Part shown: positions 8,070 through 15,354 of the stretch, one piece after another
Layout: each line of letters begins with the position of its first letter
How positions within the stretch are numbered: position 1 is the first letter of the stretch
Origin: JBGPNN01 sp041487495
GTDB lineage: Bacteria; Sysuimicrobiota; Sysuimicrobiia; Sysuimicrobiales; Humicultoraceae
Direction of reading: 5' to 3'
Length of the DNA stretch: 17,795 nucleotides
Assembly (NCBI GenBank): GCA_041487495.1
Contig: JBGPNN010000046.1
Coordinates: forward strand, 1-17,795
The notes under the pieces: model-generated
What the model saw: the letters and a program-made list of their open reading frames with translations, nothing else
Told to the model about the DNA's origin: nothing
The model's database searches: none
Position numbers and translations under genes: made by a program

Positions 8070-8315
8070 ATGCCTGAGACACCCAAGAAACAGTGGCGGG
8101 GCCGCAGGCCCAAGCGCAAGAACTGTGCCTTTTGCGTCGAGAAGGTGAAGGAGATCGATTTCAAGGACCAGTTGCGTCTCAGGCGCTTCGTAACCGACCG
8201 AGGGAAGATCCTGCCCAGGCGGATCTCGGGCAACTGTGCGAGGCATCAGCGCGTGCTGGCGGTCGCGATCAAGCGCGCGCGCGAACTGGCCCTGCTCCCG
8301 TATACCGGGGAGTAG
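8070..8315 (+). CDS. rpsR: 30S ribosomal protein S18
   Basis: An 81-residue S18 with the conserved core EIDFKD (28-33), GKILPRRISGNCARHQR (45-61) and the basic helix VAIKRARELALLPY. Cys19, Cys22, Cys56 and His59 are in positions that could form a zinc site, as in cysteine-containing S18 variants; metal binding is inference. S18 pairs with S6 on the platform of the small subunit. ATG 8070 has GGAGG at 8059-8063 with six bases of spacing; the gene begins 12 bases after the ssb stop, so it belongs to the same transcript. Confidence 0.97.
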   Translation: MPETPKKQWRGRRPKRKNCAFCVEKVKEIDFKDQLRLRRFVTDRGKILPRRISGNCARHQRVLAVAIKRARELALLPYTGE

Positions 8316-8348
8316 CGCCGCTCCCGTCTACCCGACGGATCAGGAGGT

Positions 8349-9395
8349 TTGTCGGTTTCCGATCCTGACCGACCCGCTCCTCACGCGGTGATGCCGGCCG
8401 CCCGTCTTCGAACACAGGGGCTGACCGAGGGCGCTGTGCTCGCGGCGCTAGTGGCCATCTTCGCGGCTGCCAGCAACTACGTGCCGCTGGTCGGCGTCGT
8501 GGCGGCGTATCTGTGCCCGCTCCCACTGGCCGTGCTGGTCATCCGCCACGGCTTGAGGCTCGCCGTCCTCGCGGCCGTGGCGAGCGTGCTCGTGGGCGCC
8601 GCCCTCGCTGGACCCCTCGTCGGCGCGACAATCCTGCTCGGGTTCGCGCCTCTGGGACTTGTCCTGGGGCTCGGGGCGCAGCGCGGATGGCCCGCCGGCC
8701 GTATCGTGGCGCTGGCCGCGGTCGTGTCGTTCGCGTCGATGGTGCTCAGCTTCCTCGGCTTGATGGGTGGCGGGCGCCTGAGGCTGGCCGATATGTCCAA
8801 GCAAATCGCGGATGCCACGCGGGACGCCGTCACCACGTGGACCGGCATCTACACAAAGCTCGGCATGCCCAAGGCCCAGGTCGAAGCGGCGCTGGCGCCT
8901 CTGGCGGAGTTCAGCAAATACGTGCCGTACTTGCTGCCTGGGATGCTGATCGCCGGGTCGGCCTCTGCCGCGTGGCTGAACTACGAAGTGTGCCGGCGTG
9001 TACTGGCCCGCTTCGGCTATCGTCTGGAGGCGCTGCCGCCCATCCGGGCCTGGCGGTTGCCCGATCTTGCCGTATGGGTTCCCGTGATCGGTCTGCTGCT
9101 CGGTGTGGCCGGTGGCCGCCTCGGTGTGCCGTGGCTCGAGTCCGCGTCGGTCAGCGTCGTGCTCTTCTCCATGGGCGCCTTCATGATGCAGGGTGTGCTC
9201 ACGGAGTGGGTCATCCTCGGCAATCTCGAGATGAGACCCGTCGAGCGGACAATTGGAGTGGTCATCACCGTCGTTTTGTCCTCAGCCCTGCCGATCATCA
9301 ACCTCGTATTGTTGATGCTCGGCATCCTTGATTCATCATGGAAGGTCCGCGATCGGTGGGGGCGCCGCGCGACAGCATCGGGAGCCAGGTCGTGA
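8349..9395 (+). CDS. DUF2232 (YybS-like) multi-pass membrane protein
   Basis: A polytopic protein of up to 348 residues with about eight hydrophobic segments. Typical DUF2232 features are TEGAVLAALVAIFA near the N-terminus, the mid-protein YVPYLLPGMLIAGSASAAWLN and the C-terminal GVVITVVLSSALPIINL. YybS-type proteins resemble membrane components of transporters, but no function is established. Context between rpsR and rplI matches the Firmicutes order. The start is uncertain: TTG 8349 lies only one base after AGGAGG (8342-8347), while the in-frame ATG 8391, closer to where homologues usually begin, lacks an obvious binding site. Its TGA overlaps the rplI start (GTGA, 9392-9395), implying translational coupling. 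Confidence 0.85.
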   Translation: MSVSDPDRPAPHAVMPAARLRTQGLTEGAVLAALVAIFAAASNYVPLVGVVAAYLCPLPLAVLVIRHGLRLAVLAAVASVLVGAALAGPLVGATILLGFAPLGLVLGLGAQRGWPAGRIVALAAVVSFASMVLSFLGLMGGGRLRLADMSKQIADATRDAVTTWTGIYTKLGMPKAQVEAALAPLAEFSKYVPYLLPGMLIAGSASAAWLNYEVCRRVLARFGYRLEALPPIRAWRLPDLAVWVPVIGLLLGVAGGRLGVPWLESASVSVVLFSMGAFMMQGVLTEWVILGNLEMRPVERTIGVVITVVLSSALPIINLVLLMLGILDSSWKVRDRWGRRATASGARS

Positions 9396-9838
9396 AAGTC
9401 ATCCTGCTCAAGGATCTTCCCGGGACCGGGAAGGCCAACACCGTCATGGAGGTGAAAGAGGGCCACGCCCGCAACTACCTGATCCCACATGGGCTGGCCG
9501 TCGAAGCAACCGAGGGCGCGATGCGGACCCTCACGGAACGCTCTCGCGCCGCCCAGGGGCGCGTGACCCGCGAGCGTGAGGAAACCGAGGCGCAAGTCAA
9601 GCGCCTGGAGGGCCTCGTCCTGGAAATCCGCAGCAAGTCCGGCGAGGGCGGCAAGCTCTTCGGATCGGTAACCGCGCAGCAGATCGCCGACGCGTTGACC
9701 GGGAAGGGATTCGCCGTGTCCCGCAAGCAGGTCGAGCTCGACGATGCCATCAAGGCCGAGGGCTTCTACAAGGTTCCCGTCCGCGTGCGTCCCGGCGTCG
9801 TGGTTCGCATCGATCTGAACGTCATCGGAGGCCGCTGA
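9392..9838 (+). CDS. rplI: 50S ribosomal protein L9
   Basis: A 148-residue protein of normal L9 length. The N-domain has VKVILLKDLPGTGK and GHARNYLIPHGLAVEAT; a long charged connecting helix (about 45-80) leads to the C-domain with GGKLFGSVTAQQIADAL and a final VVVRIDLNVIG strand. L9 binds 23S rRNA near the L1 stalk. GTG 9392 is chosen rather than the upstream in-frame ATG 9338: it gives the canonical first residues, overlaps the DUF2232 stop by four bases and has GGGAG upstream at 9380-9384. The upstream extension of 18 residues lies in the DUF2232 coding region and looks like noise. Confidence 0.96.
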   Translation: MKVILLKDLPGTGKANTVMEVKEGHARNYLIPHGLAVEATEGAMRTLTERSRAAQGRVTREREETEAQVKRLEGLVLEIRSKSGEGGKLFGSVTAQQIADALTGKGFAVSRKQVELDDAIKAEGFYKVPVRVRPGVVVRIDLNVIGGR

Positions 9839-9974
9839 GTTACTCCCAGTCTACCCACAGGTCTTGCCCCTGGTTATCCGGCACAGAATCTCTGTTACTC
9901 GCAACTTCCCCCGAAGGTAATACACAGGCGACTGCCAAACCACTCAACAATGCTAATCGGTCTGCTGCGAGGGC

Positions 9975-10004
9975 TTGACGCACCGTACATACGTTCGTTA
10001 GTAT
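9975..10004 (+). promoter_or_regulatory. Candidate promoter of dnaB
   Basis: TTGACG (9975-9980; five of six to consensus), an 18-base spacer and TAGTAT (9999-10004; four of six). It ends about 33 bases before the dnaB ATG, giving a short leader that contains the GGAG binding site at 10027-10030. The 198-base gap after rplI is AT-richer than the genes around it; I see no convincing terminator in it. Confidence 0.5.
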
Positions 10005-10036
10005 GAGCCCGCTGGTATACCGAACTGGAGTTCGCT

Positions 10037-12376
10037 ATGGCTGTTACACCATCTGAGCGCGTCCCGCCACAGAGCCTGGAGGCCGAGCAGAGCGTCCTGG
10101 GCTCGATGCTCCTGGAACGCGATGCGATCGCCCGCGTCATCGAACTGGTCCGGCCCGAGGATTTTTACCGCGACGCGCACAGGAAGGTCTTCGAGATCAT
10201 CGCCAACCTATTCGAGCGTGGCGAACCCGCCGATCTCGTCAGCGTCACCGAACGGCTGCGAAGCAAGGGCCAGATCGATGATGTCGGTGGCGCGGCCTAT
10301 GTGACCTCGATGCTCCACGCAGTTCCCACCGCGGCCAACGTCGAATACTATGCCCGTCTGATCGTGCAGAAGTCGATGCTGCGGCAGATGATCACGGCCG
10401 GCACGAATATCGTCGGCATGGGATTTCGTGAAGATCAGGATGTCGAGGTGCTGGTCGACCAGGCCGAGAAACTCGTCTACGGTATCGCCAGCCGGCGCAT
10501 CGGGCAGAACTTCGTGCCGATCCCCGAGGTCCTCCGCGCCGCCTTCGAGCGGATCGATAAGCAGTATCGGGAGAAGGGCACGATCAGCGGTGTGCCCACG
10601 GGATTCGTGGAGCTCGACCGCCTGACGTCGGGGCTACAGCCGGCGGACCTGATCATCCTCGCGGCGCGGCCCTCGATGGGCAAGTGCCTGAAGTTCGACG
10701 CCGAGGTCGTCGATGCGTCGACCGGCGAGGTCCGCACGATTCAGGAGATGGTCGCCCAGGGCAAGGCACATCTCTTGACCCTCGATCGCGACTACCGGTT
10801 TGTGCCCGCGGCCCCGAGCCTCTTCGTCGACGACGGTATCAAGCCGGTCTTTCGCGTGCGGACGAGCGGTGGCCGCGAAGTCGAAACGACGCTAACGCAT
10901 CCATTCCTGACACCCAGCGGCTGGGAGCCACTGGGAGCACTCACGCCCGGCGCGTTGATCGCAGTACCCCGGCGGCTACCGGTCTTTGGGCGCGCCGAGT
11001 TGCCCGATCACGAGGTGAAATTGCTGGCCTATCTGTGCAGCGGCCGGCTGCCGGCCAATCCGCGGGTGGCCGAGGATTTCGCCGACGCGGCTTCGGCGGC
11101 CGAAGCGATCCTGGCGGCGTCGCGCAATCCGCAGGCGGCTTCCGGCATCGGGGGCGGCGCCGAAGGAGGCGCGGCGGTCACCGATCTCCTGTGGCGGTAT
11201 CCCGAACTGGCGCACGCGCCGGTGGTCCGCTCGATCCCCGCGTGCGTGTTTGCGTTGCGTCGCGAAAAACTCACGCTCTTCCTCAACCGGCTGCTGGGCA
11301 GCGTGGCCGAGGTCAGCGAGCACCCCGACGGTTACCGGGTGCAGGTCCCAATGCCCTCGGAACGCTGCGCGCGAGGAGTGCAGCACCTGCTGCTTCGATT
11401 CGGTGTCCCGGCCGCGCGCGATGGCGCGATGCTGACGCTGGGCGTGTCAGCGGCGCCGGCGTTATTCCGCGAGGTCGGCGTCTTCGGGTGGGAGAAACTG
11501 CGTCGCTGGGCGCGCAACGCGCAGCGGTCGTTGATCGAAGAGATCGACGTCATGTGGGAAGAAGTCGTCACCATCGATGAGATTGGCGCCTATCAGGTGT
11601 ACGATCTCACTGTGCCCGAGACGCACAACTTCGTGGCGAACGATGTCTGCGTGCACAACACGACGTTCGCGCTCAACATTGCCACGGGGGCGGCGCTGCA
11701 TCACAAGATGCCGGTGGCGATCTTTAGCCTGGAGACAAACAAAGAACAGCTGGTCCAACGGATGCTGTGTAGTGAGGCGCAGGTCGACTCATCCCGGCTG
11801 CGCAGCGGCTATCTGACCGACACGGACTGGCCACGTCTGGCCGAGGCGATGGGGCGGCTCTCCGAGGCGCCCATTTTCATCGATGATTCGGCCACCATTT
11901 CGGCAATCGAGATGCGGGCGAAGGCGCGCAAGCTGCGGGCTGAGCATGGGCTTGGGTTGATCATTATCGACTACCTGCAGATGATCCAATCCTACAAACG
12001 GGCGGAGAACCGCACGCAGGAAGTCTCGGAGATCGCGCGGTCGATCAAGTCGCTGGCGAAGGAACTGGATATTCCGGTGATCGCGATCTCGCAATTGTCG
12101 CGGGTGGTAGAAGCTACGGGCAGCCGGCGGCCGCAGTTGTCGCATTTGCGGGAGAGTGGCGAGCTCGAGCAAGTGGCCGATCTCGTCCTGTTCATCTACC
12201 GCGAGGATTACTACGATCAGACCAAGGCCCGCGCTGAGGGCAAGGAGAACCTGGCCGAGATCCGCATCGCCAAGCACCGCAACGGCCCCGTGGCCGATCT
12301 GGAACTATTCTTCCATAGGGAACACGGCCGGTTCCACGACCTCGATCGCAAGCACGCGGGGGCGGCGGGGTCATAG
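10037..12376 (+). CDS. dnaB: Replicative DNA helicase DnaB, interrupted by an intein
   Basis: A 779-residue precursor. The N-terminal DnaB domain (about 8-110) contains PPQSLEAEQSVLGSMLL; the RecA-like domain begins near 190 with GVPTGFVELDRLTSGLQP. The Walker A motif ARPSMGK ends at residue 216 and is split: residues 217-541 are an intein, after which TTFALNIATG resumes. Walker B is IIIDYLQ (Asp645), followed by ISQLSR and AKHRNG with the arginine-finger region. After splicing the helicase would be 454 residues, a normal DnaB length, and without splicing the P-loop is destroyed, so splicing should be essential. SLETNKEQ replaces the usual SLEMSKEQ. ATG 10037 is supported by GGAG at 10027-10030. 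Citrate synthase starts two bases after the stop, so the two may be co-transcribed. Confidence 0.97.
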   Translation: MAVTPSERVPPQSLEAEQSVLGSMLLERDAIARVIELVRPEDFYRDAHRKVFEIIANLFERGEPADLVSVTERLRSKGQIDDVGGAAYVTSMLHAVPTAANVEYYARLIVQKSMLRQMITAGTNIVGMGFREDQDVEVLVDQAEKLVYGIASRRIGQNFVPIPEVLRAAFERIDKQYREKGTISGVPTGFVELDRLTSGLQPADLIILAARPSMGKCLKFDAEVVDASTGEVRTIQEMVAQGKAHLLTLDRDYRFVPAAPSLFVDDGIKPVFRVRTSGGREVETTLTHPFLTPSGWEPLGALTPGALIAVPRRLPVFGRAELPDHEVKLLAYLCSGRLPANPRVAEDFADAASAAEAILAASRNPQAASGIGGGAEGGAAVTDLLWRYPELAHAPVVRSIPACVFALRREKLTLFLNRLLGSVAEVSEHPDGYRVQVPMPSERCARGVQHLLLRFGVPAARDGAMLTLGVSAAPALFREVGVFGWEKLRRWARNAQRSLIEEIDVMWEEVVTIDEIGAYQVYDLTVPETHNFVANDVCVHNTTFALNIATGAALHHKMPVAIFSLETNKEQLVQRMLCSEAQVDSSRLRSGYLTDTDWPRLAEAMGRLSEAPIFIDDSATISAIEMRAKARKLRAEHGLGLIIIDYLQMIQSYKRAENRTQEVSEIARSIKSLAKELDIPVIAISQLSRVVEATGSRRPQLSHLRESGELEQVADLVLFIYREDYYDQTKARAEGKENLAEIRIAKHRNGPVADLELFFHREHGRFHDLDRKHAGAAGS
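10685..11659 (+). mobile_element. DnaB intein with degenerate LAGLIDADG endonuclease domain
   Basis: In-frame 325-residue insertion between Lys216 and Thr542 of the precursor. Splicing signatures are complete: Cys at the first position (CLKFDAEVVDASTGEV, block A), TLTH at 285-288 (TxxH of block B), VYDLTVPETHNFVAND (block F), and terminal His540-Asn541 followed by Thr542. The middle 190 residues are in the place of a LAGLIDADG homing endonuclease. The first helix motif is LLAYLCSGRL (329-338) and the second NRLLGSVAEV (417-426), both without the acidic residue normally present near the end of the motif. It therefore seems splicing-competent but endonuclease-dead. Insertion in the P-loop is a known recurrent intein site in DnaB. 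Boundaries are set by the family rules, not by experiment. Confidence 0.93.
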
Positions 12377-12378
12377 CG

Positions 12379-13521
12379 GTGTCCACACAGCCGGGTCCGG
12401 CAAAGGCCACCGAAGGGCTTGAAGGCGTCATCGCCGGGACATCCTCGATCTGTTTCATCGATGGCGTCAAGGGTCGCCTCGTCTACCGGGGCTACGACGC
12501 CGACGATCTCGCAAACCAGTCCACGTTTGAAGAAGTGGCCTACCTGCTGTGGCACGGCGACTTGCCGGCCCGCGCGGCGCTGGAGGGGCTCAAACGTGAT
12601 CTGCACGCCGCCGGGACCCTGCCGGCACCCGTTGTGGACATGCTGAAGAAGATCCCGACCGGCGCGCAGCCCATGGCCATGCTGCGCACATTGGTCTCGG
12701 CGCTGGCGCACTTCGATCCCGACGCCGCTGACAACTCACGTGAGGCCAACGTGCGCAAGGCCATTCGTCTGACCGCGCAGATTCCGGCCCTCGTCGGGGC
12801 CTTCCACCGGTTGCGCACGGGCGCCGCGCCGCTCCAGCCGCGGGCTGACCTCAGCCATGCCGGCAACTATCTCTATCTCCTGCAGGGAACCGCGCCCGAC
12901 CCGGAGGTGGCCCGGGCCCTGGACGTCGTGTTCATCCTACACGCCGACCACGAGTTCAACGCCAGCACGTTTTCGGCCCGGGTGACCGCGGCCACGCTGT
13001 CGGACCTGTACTCGGCGATCACCTCGGCGATCGGTACGCTCAAGGGCCCCCTGCATGGGGGCGCCAACGAAGAGGTTATGCGGCTGCTCGAGCGCATCGG
13101 CGCGGTGGAGCGCGTCGAGCCGATGGTCATGGAGATGTTGGCCGCCCAGAAGAAGATCCCCGGTTTCGGCCACCGCGTCTATCGAACAGAAGATCCTCGC
13201 GCCCGTTTTCTGCGTCCGATGTCCCAACGGCTGGGGGAACGGTCCGGCGATCCCCGCTGGTATCAGCTCACACGCAAACTCGAAGAGGTCACGACCACGC
13301 AGCGGCGGATCTTTGCGAACGTCGACCTGTACTCGTCGTCGGTCTACCGGTACATGGGGATCGCCATGGATCTCTACACTGCGACGTTCGCGGTCAGCCG
13401 GATCACGGGGTGGGCCGCGCACGTGCTGGAGCAGTACGATGACAACCGGTTGATCCGGCCGATGTCTGAATACACCGGGCCCGTGGATCGAACGTATGTC
13501 CCCCTGGATCGGCGGGGCTAA
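12379..13521 (+). CDS. Citrate synthase (possibly 2-methylcitrate synthase)
   Basis: A 380-residue enzyme of the short bacterial citrate synthase type, which condenses oxaloacetate with acetyl-CoA in the TCA cycle; related enzymes use propionyl-CoA. Key residues are visible: HADHEFNAST (His188, His191), GPLHGGANE (His226), GFGHRVYR (His265, Arg266) and the catalytic Asp316 in ANVDLYSSSVY. The N-terminus GLEGVIAGTSSICFIDG and LVYRGYD are typical. Acetyl- versus propionyl-CoA specificity cannot be read from the sequence. The start is GTG 12379, two bases after the dnaB stop, with only a weak G-rich binding site. Convergent with the hydrolase gene, 11 bases apart, with no hairpin terminator seen. 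Confidence 0.95.
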   Translation: MSTQPGPAKATEGLEGVIAGTSSICFIDGVKGRLVYRGYDADDLANQSTFEEVAYLLWHGDLPARAALEGLKRDLHAAGTLPAPVVDMLKKIPTGAQPMAMLRTLVSALAHFDPDAADNSREANVRKAIRLTAQIPALVGAFHRLRTGAAPLQPRADLSHAGNYLYLLQGTAPDPEVARALDVVFILHADHEFNASTFSARVTAATLSDLYSAITSAIGTLKGPLHGGANEEVMRLLERIGAVERVEPMVMEMLAAQKKIPGFGHRVYRTEDPRARFLRPMSQRLGERSGDPRWYQLTRKLEEVTTTQRRIFANVDLYSSSVYRYMGIAMDLYTATFAVSRITGWAAHVLEQYDDNRLIRPMSEYTGPVDRTYVPLDRRG

Positions 13522-13532
13522 GCGTTCAGCCG

Positions 13533-14327
13533 CTAAAGCGTCCGCACGAAGTCCAGCAGCGCCTTATTAAAGGCCTCGGGGGCTTCAAGATTCGACAGAT
13601 GTCCGGCGGCCGGGATCGTCACGAGCCGGGCGCCGCGGATCGCTGAAGCCATTTCCTTCGCCGCGTCCGGCGGCGTCAGCGTGTCCTCATCGCCCACGAG
13701 CACGAGCGTGGGCACCGCGATCGACGCCAGCAGCGGCCGGCTGTCCGGCCTCGAGGCCATGGCGCCCAAGGCGCCGCTCAGCGCGCTTTCCGGCGGCGAC
13801 CCGCAGATCCGCTTTACGGCCTCTACGACGCGGGGCCGCTGTGACTTCGTCGTCGATCCCACAAGCCCGGCGACAAAATCGGTGAGGAACCCCGCGGTGC
13901 CCTCACCGCGGATCCTGGCGATCGCCGCGTGGCGGCGCTGGCGGCCTTCATCGGAATCTGCCCCGGCTCGGGAGTCGGCGATTACCAGCGCGCCGATCCG
14001 GTCGGCGGCGCGCGCCAGCACCCGGAAGAGCACGTAGCCGCCCATCGAGAGTCCCCCCAGGATCACCCTGGCGTGGGCCAGGGCATCCAGCAACCGAAGG
14101 ACATCCCCGGCATAGGTGTCCATCGTTGTATGCGCCGGGTCTCCTGGAGGGTCGGATTCGCCGAACCCGCGGAAATCGGGCGTGATCACCGTGAAATGCT
14201 CGCGCAGGACCGCGACTTGAGCGCTCCACATCGTGCGGTTGAGCGGAAACCCATGGAGGAGAACGATCGGCGGTCCCTGGCCCTCGACCGCGTAGCCCAG
14301 CGCCGTTCCGTCGATCACGTGCCGCAT
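13533..14327 (-). CDS. Alpha/beta-fold hydrolase
   Basis: A 264-residue single-domain alpha/beta hydrolase. The triad is visible: nucleophile Ser94 in GGLSMGG, acid Asp215 in GDEDTLTPP and His243 in AAGHLSNLE. The oxyanion HGFPLN is at 25-30 and DFRGFGESD at 51-59. A cap of helices lies between about 125 and 195. The fold covers esterases, lactonases and carboxylic ester hydrolases, including 3-oxoadipate enol-lactonase-like proteins; no substrate can be named. No signal peptide, so cytoplasmic. ATG 14327 has AAAGGGG upstream on the minus strand. It faces away from the sigma factor gene and converges on citrate synthase, so it is probably its own unit. Confidence 0.92.
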   Translation of the reverse strand: MRHVIDGTALGYAVEGQGPPIVLLHGFPLNRTMWSAQVAVLREHFTVITPDFRGFGESDPPGDPAHTTMDTYAGDVLRLLDALAHARVILGGLSMGGYVLFRVLARAADRIGALVIADSRAGADSDEGRQRRHAAIARIRGEGTAGFLTDFVAGLVGSTTKSQRPRVVEAVKRICGSPPESALSGALGAMASRPDSRPLLASIAVPTLVLVGDEDTLTPPDAAKEMASAIRGARLVTIPAAGHLSNLEAPEAFNKALLDFVRTL

Positions 14328-14540
14328 GTGCCATTGCCCCTTTCAGAAGCGCGAACCCGCCGGGCCTGAGGGCCGCGGCATCCTTATGATACCGTGGATG
14401 CCCCGACGAGTCGCGTGCCGCACCGCTCCGCGCCGCATTTTCCCCTGTCGTACGCGAGGAAGATCGTTGCTCGACTCCACTGAGGCATGCTCTGGACGGC
14501 CGCAGCACGACATGACCCGCTGCGGGCCAGGGGGTGCGCG
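14328..14540. other. Divergent intergenic region between hydrolase and sigma factor genes
   Basis: 213 bases carrying the starts of both flanking genes. TATGAT (14385-14390, plus strand) and its overlapping complement TATCAT (minus strand, 14386-14391) look like -10 elements facing both ways, but neither has a good -35 at the right distance. An in-frame TTG/ATG extension of the sigma gene reaches back to 14487 without a good binding site. No RNA gene or repeat seen. Confidence 0.35.
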
Positions 14541-15302
14541 ATGGGGGAGACCTCGCCGGCCACGGCCGGTGTCGATGTGTATCTGCCGCTTGTCGGGGCG
14601 ATCGCGAAAGCCGTGAGCCGCCGGCTACCGAACGTGGTGGAATTCAACGACTTGATCAGTGATGGGGTGATCGGTCTCATGGAGGCGCTTCGCAAGTACG
14701 ATCCTTCCCGCGGTGTCGCGTTCTCCGCCTACGCCGGACACCGCATCCGCGGCGCGATGATCGACGGACTCCGCCGGCGCGATCCGCTACCCCGGACGTT
14801 GCGGCGCGCGCAGAAATTCGGCTGGCCGGCTCGCGCGCACGCGGCTGAAACCCGGGCGGCCGGTTATCTCGTGCGGAGCGACAGCCGGGGCCGGAACCGT
14901 GAGGCGGGCATCCAATTCCTCGAACTCGACGAGGCGCTGACAGTGCCCGCCGACGAGGCGGACGGACCAGAGGCCCTTGCGGTGGAAGCCGACCTACGCC
15001 GGCAGGTCTGGCGCGGTCTGGAGGCCCTCCCACCGCGGGACCGGGAGGTCCTGGTACTGCGGTTCATCGATCAGTTGCCCCTCCGCGAAGTCGCGGCGCG
15101 CCTGTCGCTCTCGATCACCCGGATCGTCGAAATCCAGACAAGGGGTTTGGTCAGGCTGCGCCGGTTCTTTGCCGGTGAACCGATCCTGCGTTGCCACCCG
15201 AGGGCGAGGACCTGGCAGGAGCACGCCCCCGGCTCCCCGAACCGATCAGCTACCTTTGCGAGCGCGCTCTCGATTCGGCCGCAGCTGCTGCGGGCGGAGT
15301 GA
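14541..15302 (+). CDS. Alternative RNA polymerase sigma factor, FliA/WhiG-like
   Basis: A 253-residue sigma-70 family protein without region 1. Region 2 spans about 14-80: YLPLVGAIAK, the FNDLISDGVIGLMEALRKYD segment and GVAFSAYAGHRIRGAMIDGLR, which is the FliA/WhiG type. Region 4 (157-208) has LEALPPRDREVLVLRF and the helix-turn-helix LREVAARLSLSITRIVEIQT. The stretch between them (about 92-125) does not resemble normal region 3, and a tail of about 45 residues without recognisable fold follows region 4. ATG 14541 is chosen because AGGGGG (14529-14534) stands six bases before it; the frame is open back to 14487. No flagellar or sporulation gene is nearby, so the regulon is unknown. The kinase/regulator pair downstream suggests one signalling unit. 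Confidence 0.88.
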   Translation: MGETSPATAGVDVYLPLVGAIAKAVSRRLPNVVEFNDLISDGVIGLMEALRKYDPSRGVAFSAYAGHRIRGAMIDGLRRRDPLPRTLRRAQKFGWPARAHAAETRAAGYLVRSDSRGRNREAGIQFLELDEALTVPADEADGPEALAVEADLRRQVWRGLEALPPRDREVLVLRFIDQLPLREVAARLSLSITRIVEIQTRGLVRLRRFFAGEPILRCHPRARTWQEHAPGSPNRSATFASALSIRPQLLRAE

Positions 15303-15344
15303 TGGATCGGAGCCCGCCGTGAAGGTCCCCGGTCCGGACCTCAC

Positions 15345-15350
15345 AGGAGG
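15345..15350 (+). promoter_or_regulatory. Ribosome binding site deciding the kinase start
   Basis: AGGAGG four bases before ATG 15355. It supports that ATG over the in-frame GTG 15319, which has only GGAG upstream. The spacing is shorter than ideal. Confidence 0.5.
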
Positions 15351-15354
15351 TCAC

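Noticed and set aside
6996..8246. 416-codon minus-strand frame across ychF, rpsF, ssb and rpsR
   Set aside because: It covers four well-recognised genes on the other strand and has no motif of its own.
9338..9391. N-terminal extension of L9 from ATG 9338
   Set aside because: L9 of normal length starts at GTG 9392, with the canonical first residues and a GTGA overlap; the extension is DUF2232 coding sequence in another frame.
9839..9990. DnaA boxes or a replication origin upstream of dnaB
   Set aside because: Only imperfect matches such as CTACCCACA; no cluster, and no dnaA or dnaN nearby.
10684..11580. 298-codon alternative frame inside the intein, considered as a free-standing endonuclease
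   Set aside because: Low-complexity Arg/Gly-rich translation. The real frame carries all the intein splicing blocks.
10685..11659. Group I intron or simple insertion in dnaB
   Set aside because: The insert is in frame, begins with Cys and ends with His-Asn before Thr, and has the splicing blocks, so it is an intein.
13515..13560. Bidirectional terminator between citrate synthase and hydrolase genes
   Set aside because: The similar CTAAGCGT / CTAAAGCGT pieces are direct rather than inverted repeats, and there is no T-run.
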